From assembly GCA_030849075.1 (NCBI GenBank), contig JASAOO010003090.1, positions 1 through 21,394 of the forward strand: 21,394 nt of DNA. Reading direction: 5' to 3'. Shown in pieces: positions 14,489 to 21,394 of the stretch (position 1 is the first letter of the stretch; each line of letters opens with the position of its first letter). The translations under genes were made by a program, and so were the position numbers. The DNA is from Zelonia costaricensis (Eukaryota; Euglenozoa; Kinetoplastea; Trypanosomatida; Trypanosomatidae). The notes beneath the pieces were generated by a model. The model was not told where the DNA came from. It saw nothing but the letters and a program-made list of their open reading frames with translations, and did not search any database.

Positions 14489-17455
14489 ATGCCGTCGTCG
14501 CTCTTTTCCGCGCCACCGTCGACGCCGGGTCTCGCCGCCTTAACGTACCAGGCCCGTACCTCGAACGCACGGGCCCGTGGGGCCGGCAGCGATGCAGCCG
14601 GCGCCGCCACGAGGAGCGCGACGAGCCCTATCACACCGCGCCGAGTTGTCCCGCCTGCGCCGTCGTACCGCGATGGAGCGACGCGAACCTCCGCGACGGG
14701 GGTGGCATCACCGGCCCAGAGCCGGCCAGCGTGGGCTCCACCGCACAAGCCGCAGGATCAGCAGCACCACTTCAACTTCACGACGTACGCATCGCCCGCT
14801 CTACGCGCGAGCGCCAGCGACGAGCAAGATCCTGTCCTGGCGCCACCGCCGCCGCCTTGGCTGTCCTCGCAGCAGCGCCCCGCCTCCCTCACAGGCCAAC
14901 ACTACCGCCACCAGGACCGCACACAACAGCAACAGCAGCAGCACAGCCACCTGAGCGAGGGTGCCAGCCCGCAGCCGCGCGCCCCATCCCCGCGGCAGCA
15001 GCGCTATGGCGCCCTGCCACGCGCCGACCTGCGTTACCCGTCTAACGCGACCTTCACTCCACCCCCGCCGGCGCCGCACGACTTGGTGTCCGCAAGCGTG
15101 CTGGCCCCCGCCGCGGCATCGGCGCCGTGCTGGATGTGCGAGGCGTGGTGCTCCGGCGGACCCGGCTCGACCTGGGTCGCTGCACCGGCGCTGTTCTTCG
15201 TCCCTGGACCGGTAGACGGGCAGCCGGTGAGCTCCCTCACCCTGTGCACGGTGTGTGCCGCGGCTGTCAGCGGCGACACGACTGCGACGTCCCGCGAGGT
15301 GCTGGAGCGGTGCCACCGCACCCCGGTGATTCGCTACCGCACCGCGGCGTACGTGAACGCCGTCCGCGAGTACGCGTTGCTGCTGCGGCTCATGGCCGAG
15401 CATGTGCTCCGCTCCAGCGCGCGGCTGCAGTCGATCCAGTCGTCGGTGATGCGGCAGCGGTCGTCGAGTTCGTCGCAGGCATCGCCGCGGCACGTCTATG
15501 CTGACGCGGGTGCCGGCGATGATGTCGATGGGGCTGACGGTGAGGCGGCTGCATTTCTCGCCCATGCTGCCCACGCACCGCTCGCGTCGATGCCGCATGC
15601 ACTGCAGGAGAAGATATTGGGTCAGCTCGTGGAGGCGCTGGAGGACGTCCTCGCACGGGATCAGCGCGCGGTGCACCTTGCCGCGTCTGGTGCTGCCTCG
15701 CCCGATGCGGCAGGCGCGGCTGCGCCATCGCTGTCGGAGGTCATGGCATCACGTGAGCGGCACGTCTTTCTCGACGAGCTCGCCCGCGTGGAGCGGCAAC
15801 TCCTGCGCCTGCGTGCCCCACCAGCTTCTTCGCAAGGCGCGCCGTCTGCGACCTTCGCCGCACGCGTCGGGGCTGCTGCAGCAGCAGCGGGAGGAGCGGA
15901 CGACGACAGCGGGGGCATGGTGCGCTCTCCGCGTCCGATGGGGCAGCAACCTGCCGGGGCATCGCCGGCACCATCGCGACGCACCGGCGCGGAGGCGGCG
16001 CTGCTGGCCGCTGCGGCCGATCCGCGCCGATTCACCTCGCAGCTCCGCCGCCGCACGGCCGCCGAAGACGCCAGGCCGTCCCCGAGCCGTGAGCCTTCCC
16101 CACCGGCGCTGACGTCGTCGCCACAGCGCGGCCGGCCACACGTCGCGGCGGTGCCCTTCCCGCTGGCAGCGAGCTCTCCGCGTCGTGCGCGCGGAAGTGC
16201 CGGGAGGGCCGAGGACAGCGAGGGCCTGCCGCCAGCGCCGGCCTGCCGCGGCCCTCGCGACAGCAGCAACGATGGGGCCGTCGGCGGCGTCGACGACGGC
16301 GCGCGTGAGGCTGAGGCGGCCGGGGGGCGCCGCGTCATGCAAGCGATGGTGGACTCGGCGATGTGGGCGGCCTACCGGGGCGCGGGCGCAGCGGGGTGTG
16401 ACGGCGGTGCGCTCGCTGCGGAGGACGGTGGTGGTGGTGATGGCACGCGCACGGCACGCGCCGTGGGCGACAGCGCGGGCTGGCAACTCCTCGACTACTT
16501 CGCCGGCCGGCTTCCCGATGCGCCGCCGCTGCGCGTCGGTGTCAGCACGCCGCACACCTCCCCGGCTGCAGCAGCCCGCACACCTCCGTCAACTTTGCCG
16601 TCGTCACGCCGCCACGATGCTGCAGACCTCCCCAGCCACGCGAGACGCGATGCACAGAACGCGAGCACTGGCGATGCCGCAGCCGCTACCCCCATGCGCG
16701 ACCGCGCCGCTGGCACGAGCGCAGCGCTGCGGGTGGTCGCCTCGCCGTCACCGGCGGAACTGGCGGACCTGTACGGCAACGATGCCGGTGCGCTGCGTCG
16801 GCAACTGCACCGCGAGCGCCAGCTGCGCCGGGAGGCAGAGGAGGCGGTGCTGGCCACGCAGGGCCGCGTTGCGGCGCTGGAGGCGACGACGAACGACATG
16901 GCAGAGGCGCTGCTCACCCACCGTCTCTCCGTCACCTTCCGCGGCCACCTCAGTGGAATGGAGATGCTGGTAGCGCGTTGGACGCGGCTGGCGCAGAACT
17001 TCTGCCTTCAGAAGAGTCTGCTCTTTGCCGAAGAGACGGCGCTGATGGTGCGGCAGCTGCAGCGCGCGAGCTGCGGGGTGGCGCCGCTGTGGGCGCCGAC
17101 CAGCTGGACGCCACCGCAGCGGCACATGCCCGCTGCCATCAGCGCCAGAGACGCAGAGGCGGTGGCGCGCACGCAAGGCCGCCACTCGACGTCACCGCTC
17201 GTGGAGGCGAGAGTCGACGCTGCCGCACGTCGCAGGGCGCAGGAGGCGAGCGAGAAAGATGAGCTCTGGGTCTCTCGCGGGTCTAACGACGGCGAGGAGA
17301 GGGCGGTGGCGACGCCATCGGCCGCTGTGAGAGCGGGGGCATCGCGCGCCGCCCCGTCCTCCACGCCGTCCCCGCTGCGGCACGATGCGCCTGCGACGGC
17401 GCTCTTTCCCTTCCCAAGAGAGCTGAAGCTTCGCCCCTTGTCACTGCGTGTGTGA
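14489..17455 (+). CDS. Hypothetical protein with putative zinc-binding cysteine cluster and C-terminal coiled coil
   Basis: The 988-residue frame opens at the ATG at 14489, the first ATG after the proposed acceptor; the upstream extension is only GT-repeat translation. Residues 1-200 are low-complexity (Ala, Pro, Ser, Gln). Next comes CWMCEAWC (Cys214, Cys217, Cys221), then LCTVC (Cys253, Cys256) and Cys275-His276. The paired CxxC knuckles about 35 residues apart suggest a zinc ribbon or treble-clef fold. Residues 285-310 and 355-430 look helical with disordered inserts. Residues about 440-755 are mostly disordered with SP motifs. Residues about 757-813 are a charged, Leu-spaced coiled coil (RRQLHRERQLRREAEEAVLA), continuing into an amphipathic helical segment to about 865. 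I do not recognise a family. The domain order suggests a scaffold or adaptor, but that is inference. No signal peptide or membrane segment is seen. Confidence 0.85.
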   Translation: MPSSLFSAPPSTPGLAALTYQARTSNARARGAGSDAAGAATRSATSPITPRRVVPPAPSYRDGATRTSATGVASPAQSRPAWAPPHKPQDQQHHFNFTTYASPALRASASDEQDPVLAPPPPPWLSSQQRPASLTGQHYRHQDRTQQQQQQHSHLSEGASPQPRAPSPRQQRYGALPRADLRYPSNATFTPPPPAPHDLVSASVLAPAAASAPCWMCEAWCSGGPGSTWVAAPALFFVPGPVDGQPVSSLTLCTVCAAAVSGDTTATSREVLERCHRTPVIRYRTAAYVNAVREYALLLRLMAEHVLRSSARLQSIQSSVMRQRSSSSSQASPRHVYADAGAGDDVDGADGEAAAFLAHAAHAPLASMPHALQEKILGQLVEALEDVLARDQRAVHLAASGAASPDAAGAAAPSLSEVMASRERHVFLDELARVERQLLRLRAPPASSQGAPSATFAARVGAAAAAAGGADDDSGGMVRSPRPMGQQPAGASPAPSRRTGAEAALLAAAADPRRFTSQLRRRTAAEDARPSPSREPSPPALTSSPQRGRPHVAAVPFPLAASSPRRARGSAGRAEDSEGLPPAPACRGPRDSSNDGAVGGVDDGAREAEAAGGRRVMQAMVDSAMWAAYRGAGAAGCDGGALAAEDGGGGDGTRTARAVGDSAGWQLLDYFAGRLPDAPPLRVGVSTPHTSPAAAARTPPSTLPSSRRHDAADLPSHARRDAQNASTGDAAAATPMRDRAAGTSAALRVVASPSPAELADLYGNDAGALRRQLHRERQLRREAEEAVLATQGRVAALEATTNDMAEALLTHRLSVTFRGHLSGMEMLVARWTRLAQNFCLQKSLLFAEETALMVRQLQRASCGVAPLWAPTSWTPPQRHMPAAISARDAEAVARTQGRHSTSPLVEARVDAAARRRAQEASEKDELWVSRGSNDGEERAVATPSAAVRAGASRAAPSSTPSPLRHDAPATALFPFPRELKLRPLSLRV

Positions 17456-17560
17456 GGGGGCAGCGTCGATCAAGACAGGGAAACCATCAGCGCCGTCAGT
17501 AAGGCGAGGTGAAGGGAAAAAAAAGCGGTGACGAGAAGGAAATCTAATGTCTATGTGCTC

Positions 17561-17563
<3 letters not shown>

Positions 17564-17602
<39 letters not shown>
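17564..17602 (+). repeat. (GT)n microsatellite
   Basis: A 39-nt uninterrupted GT run, the longest dinucleotide tract in the window, starting about 110 nt after the stop codon. Confidence 0.95.
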
Positions 17603-17603
<1 letters not shown>

Positions 17604-17784
17604 TCCTGCATGTGCCCCACTCTCTCGGGCACACCGCACCGGTTCTTTTCTCCTCCGCTCCGTCTGACCGACTTTTTCAGTGTTCTCTTCGGCCCTTCCC
17701 TCCCGTCCTCTGCATTACCTTTTTCTGGTCTTCTCTAGATACTTGTCAGAGTCGCGTTCATGTGAACGGGTGGGCCGCTGTCTT

Positions 17785-17833
17785 TGTGTGTGTGTGTGGG
17801 GGGGGGGGGGAGTCGCGGTGGCCTTCCCCCCAN
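17785..17833 (+). repeat. (GT)n-G13 tract with a nearby ambiguous base
   Basis: A short GT run passes into 13 consecutive G (17798-17810). A C-run follows, and then an N at 17833, the only undetermined base in the window. This marks a spot where the sequence or assembly is uncertain. Confidence 0.9.
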
Positions 17834-18058
17834 TGTGCGTGTGCGCCTCGTCGTGGCGCAGAGGTGCGCCCAGGCATCGCACAGGTTTGGAGGCATCACC
17901 CCCTACTCGTCGGAGACGGAGAGCCGCTTCTCCCTCTCTGCCACTCCGTTCCTTGTCCCACCGACTCTGTAGACGCATCCACAACCCACACCCCTCCACG
18001 CGACCACCCCTCCCACCGACCCACCCACACACCCACGTGTGCACTTGTCCCTCTTCAT

Positions 18059-18074
18059 GTGTGTGTGTGTGTGT
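18059..18074 (+). repeat. (GT)n microsatellite
   Basis: A 16-nt GT run. Confidence 0.9.
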
Positions 18075-18245
18075 ACGCCTGTGTGCAAGTGGGCGTGTGT
18101 GTGCCCGAGCTCTGCCCTTCCCCGTCCCTTCCCCGCGCAATTCCTTCCAAATACACAAATCACCAACACAAGCGTAGAGTTGAGGCAGCAACAGAGCAGC
18201 ACGGCAACGGTGGCGGCCTCGCACCCAAGTTGTCGACGATTCCGC

Positions 18246-18260
18246 AAAAAAAAAAAAAAA
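18246..18260 (+). repeat. A15 homopolymer
   Basis: Fifteen A lie in a pyrimidine-rich neighbourhood. It could be the fossil tail of a retroposed sequence or simply a slippage tract; I found no target-site duplication by eye. Confidence 0.85.
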
Positions 18261-18498
18261 GCGATTGCGAGCGCCTCGACGGACGGACGGCGGCAGAAGA
18301 ATCGTGGCGAGTCACGCGTCAGGGACCGGATCCAGGAGAAGGAGAACCACAATGCGGAGGCATGCAAGGCACGCGCCGATGTGGCGAAGTGAACGGCGCG
18401 CAAACAGCGTGAACAGTGCGCGTTGCCGCCGCCGATGACACACCGGGCGATGACAGCAGCACGGAGAGACGCACACGCACGCACCCGATCTTTAGCAC

Positions 18499-18650
18499 TT
18501 GCCCCCTCTTCTCCCTCCTCCGCTTTCCTCTCTATCCCTCACATACACACACACGTCTGCGCGAACGACGACGATACGACCGCACGTGTCCATCACCGCG
18601 ATCACTGTTTTCACCGTCCCGCACCTCCGTCGATTCTCGACACATCCTAG
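18499..18650 (+). promoter_or_regulatory. Candidate trans-splice acceptor at the left edge of the ATG-free region
   Basis: A pyrimidine tract (18499-18540) is followed by an AG-free stretch until CTAG at 18647-18650. A second strong tract (18810-18895) has its first AG at 18897-18898. Many similar tracts follow, so the true site is undetermined. The position just inside the ATG-free region is the reason to single these out. Confidence 0.25.
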
Positions 18651-19894
18651 ATTTAAGCCACTTGCCTCAGCAGCAGCAGCAGAGAACACGCCCTCACTCC
18701 CAAGAAAAAGAGAAGAAATAAAAAAAAAAGTCAGAGAACAACAAAGAGAAGAAGAAGAGCGGATTTCTAACAAGCGAAACACAAACCTGATCGCCGTCCC
18801 CCTAGCCCGCTCTTTTTTCTTTTTTGGTGCTCTGTTGCTTCCTGTCGACCTGTCCCCCGACCCCCCTCCCTCCCCCCTTTCCCGCTCGCCTGTTCAAGCC
18901 TGAACTTTCCACGTTGCTAGCCCGGTGAACCCCCCTCCCCCGCTCCCGCTTCCGACTTTCTCCCTCTTTCCCACACACACTCTCTCTGATCTTGCGTGAG
19001 TGTGTCTGTGTGTGTGTAGGTCTCCCCGTCCCCCGTCCCGCCGCCTCCCCCCCCTTTCCCCCATCTCTCTGCCTCCCCTCAGGCTAGTGCGTAGCTCGCG
19101 TCTTTTCTGTGCGCGTCTGTGGTTGCCTCTCGATTCAGTCTCTTGCCTCCTCTTCGCTTCCGTCCGTTGTCACCTTCTGTTGTCTTGACTTTGCTAGCTC
19201 CATTACGCTCGCTTCGTTGGGTTCACCCCCCCCCCACCCCACCCCACCCGCGCGACCTTTCCCTCCCTCCCTCCTCCCCCAAGCGCTCCTCCTCACAAAA
19301 AAAAAGTTGACGTGGCGCGTCATCTGCTGCCGCCGCGTGCTCATCACGAAGTCGCGCACAGCCAAACAGGAACAGCAATCCCTTCCCCAACCACAGCCAC
19401 AGCCTCCCTCCTTCCCCCCCTCTTCTGCACCTGTGCGCTGAACTTCCTTTTTTTTCTTTTCGTGTTTGACGCCTCGCCCTTCCCCGCCACTTGAGTTTGG
19501 AAAGCCGCGGCAACCATTCACCAAACCCACCCACCCCGCAGCGCAGCTCCGCAACCCTCTCCCTCTTCCCCTTCCCTCCCCCGCCGCTCCGCGAGTCACC
19601 TCCCTCATTCGGTGCACGTCGTCGCCAACGCCGATCCAACGCACTCCACCGAAGGACCAACGAACCACAACAAGAACAAAGAAAATCAAAAAAAAAGGAG
19701 AAGACGCGCACGCACAAGCACGCCTCCAACGCTTAGTTCGTGAAGCGCTCGCAAACTCTCTTTCTTCCGTTTGTGTGTGTGTGTGTTCGTGTCTTGTGTC
19801 ATCCTCGAGTGACGGACGCTACACACAACGGCTGCAGCTTCGTCGTCGCGACAAGAAAGGAATCTACGTGTGCGTGAAGAGCGCGCTACTGGCG

Positions 19895-19914
19895 CTCTCT
19901 CTCTCTCTCTCTCT
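19895..19914 (+). repeat. (CT)n microsatellite
   Basis: A 20-nt CT run in the ATG-free region. A second, shorter one at 20741-20755 passes into GT repeats. Confidence 0.9.
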
Positions 19915-21369
19915 GACTGTCTCCATCGCTGTATTTTTCCTGCCTGCTTTCACGTCTTTTGACTCTCTGACCTTTTTTTTTTTTGGCTTCCATTCTTGCC
20001 CCCCCCCCTTCCCATCCCCTCGAACGGTTGCTTCCCCCTTCCCCTTTCGCCGGTTGGTTTTACTGCTGTCTGCTTGAAGATCTTCTACTGGTTTTCTCTC
20101 TGTATCTCTCTCTCTTCGTGTGTGGCACCCCCTGCAGGCACTCACTTGCAGGACTGCACGCGGTGTCTTGTCCCACGCGGTCAACGTAGAAGAAGCCAAA
20201 TCAAGTGGCTGAGAAAGCTGATCGCACATACACACACCCACAAAAAGGAAAAAAAGGCAAGAAGAGAGCGTGCATCTCATTGCCGAATCTTTGCGTAGAC
20301 GCACCCCTCCCTCCCACCTCTTACGCTACCCTCCCCTCATCTTCGCCCCTTTGCTGTCGTGTCCTTTGTGCGTCTGCCCTTCCTTCCATCTCGGCTCCTC
20401 CTTCACCCAAAACCCCGTCACCTTTCCCAGAAAAAAAAACAGGAAACACAGAAAGAAAGAAGCACTGCCGCCCTCCCACGCCCTGCCCCCAGCCCTTTCC
20501 TCGCCGTGCCCGCTCTTCTTCTTCTCTTACCTGTTCCCCCCCTTCGCACTACCTCTTTCTCACCCTTCCTACGGTGGGCCAAGAGCGGCTTGCGCGTCCC
20601 TCCTCTGTCCGTCTCTCGCTCGCTCGCTCTCTGTCTCTGTGTTTCCTCCTCAGCGGCGTTCGTTCCTGACTTCTCCCCCCGACCTTGTTTGAGTAGTCCG
20701 CGCTTCTTCGCGCCTGCTGCCCTTTAACCGCCCCTTCCGCTCTCTCTCTCTCTCTGTGTGTGTCACTGACTTGGATTTGGGTTTTCACTTTTCTCTTTCC
20801 TTTAGAGTTCGCAGTCCGTGCGTGCACTCAGTAGTACTGCTTTTTTTTTTCATTCGCCCTCCTGACGACTTTCTTTTTCTTTGTTTGGTTTGTTTCTCCC
20901 TCTCACTTCGTCCCCCCTCCCGACTTGTCCGGCTCCCCCCTTCCCCTTCCCCCCTTTCCCCCTTCCCTGTAACTAGACTTGCGTGCGACGCTCTTCTTGA
21001 GCGTTTTCCCGTTCTTTCTCTTCTCTTTCTCTCCAGTCCAGCGTGTGTTTGCGTTTGCGTTTGTGTGTTCTCTTGTGTGACGTTCACGTGCTCTCTGCGC
21101 TTTCTTCAATTTTTCCCCATTTGTTGTTCAGTGCTCTTTTCCTGTGCCCTTTTCATCTTCGTCTTCTTGCTGTTGTTTCGCGTGTGCATCTTTCGTGCCT
21201 CGCTTCCGTGTGCTGGTGTTTCGTGCGTGCGTGTCTGACCGCGTGTGTGTGCGTGTGCGTGCGTGAGTGATCCTCTGTGCTAGCAGAAAGAAAGAAATAA
21301 GCGTGAGTCTTCTCTCCGCCCTTTTCCACGTGTGTGACCCTCCACCCCCTCCCCCTCCCCATTTCTCGT

Positions 21370-21383
21370 CCCCCCCCCCCCCC
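21370..21383 (+). repeat. C14 homopolymer
   Basis: Fourteen C followed by a short CA run at the window's right edge. Confidence 0.9.
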
Positions 21384-21394
21384 ACACACACTGC

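Larger units (their letters stand above)
17456..18452. other. Intergenic / 3' UTR region after the hypothetical gene
   Basis: No gene is seen. The stretch holds three GT tracts, a G13 run, one ambiguous base and an A15 run. ATGs occur at an ordinary density of roughly ten per kb, the last at 18450-18452. It probably carries the 3' UTR of the preceding gene. Confidence 0.6.
18453..21394 (+). other. 2.9-kb ATG-free pyrimidine-rich region, probable long 5' leader of the next gene
   Basis: A line-by-line reading finds no ATG on the + strand anywhere from 18453 to the window end. About 20 CAT triplets are present, so ATG is not missing from the other strand. No frame encodes a recognisable protein. 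The region is C/T-rich with A-rich islands (18700-18760, 19670-19700, 20430-20460), CT runs (19895-19914, 20741-20755) and short GT runs. I infer a 5' leader or splice-acceptor region belonging to a + strand gene that starts right of the window. Confidence 0.55.

Noticed and set aside
14801..16555. Minus-strand frames of 225-291 codons
   Set aside because: They are antisense shadows of the hypothetical-protein gene for the same reason.
1..21394. tRNA, rRNA, CRISPR arrays, bacterial promoters or terminators
   Set aside because: No tRNA B-box with a foldable cloverleaf, no rRNA-like text and no spaced direct repeats were seen. The eukaryotic trypanosomatid context makes bacterial signals irrelevant.

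Overview
The window looks like a piece of a Leishmania-type trypanosomatid (Leishmaniinae) chromosome. Long intronless reading frames have very GC-rich third codon positions. Every recognisable gene is on the + strand, as in a polycistronic transcription unit. The spaces between genes are kilobases long, pyrimidine-rich on the + strand and full of (GT)n, poly-C and polypyrimidine tracts followed by AG, which is the landscape expected for trans-splicing and polyadenylation. The species is not determined.

Layout. Bases 1-78 are the last 25 codons and stop of an upstream gene whose protein ends in Ser-Ser-Leu, a possible weak glycosomal targeting tail. Bases 79-4533 carry no convincing gene; they hold microsatellites, two inverted repeats and, next to the following gene, 1.19 kb without any ATG on the + strand. 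Bases 4534-10341 encode a 1935-residue protein: a complete CLK/LAMMER-like protein kinase domain (residues about 20-330) followed by about 1600 residues of Ser/Ala/Thr/Pro-rich, apparently disordered tail. Bases 10342-14488 are again non-coding, with one short coding-like stretch near 13.7 kb and a likely splice-acceptor region at 14.14-14.20 kb. Bases 14489-17455 encode a 988-residue protein of unknown function with a cysteine cluster that may bind zinc and a C-terminal coiled coil. Bases 17456-21394 contain no gene.

The strongest unexplained signal is at the right end. From 18453 to the last base (2942 nt) there is no ATG on the + strand, although the same stretch has about 20 CAT triplets (ATG on the other strand) and ATGs are ordinary just to its left. 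Shorter ATG-free runs sit directly before both recognised start codons. The simplest reading is that the right-hand 2.9 kb is an exceptionally long, scanned 5' leader of a gene that starts beyond the window.

The genes do not form an obvious pathway. In trypanosomatids neighbours share a transcript without sharing a function, so any link between the kinase and the zinc/coiled-coil protein is unproven.
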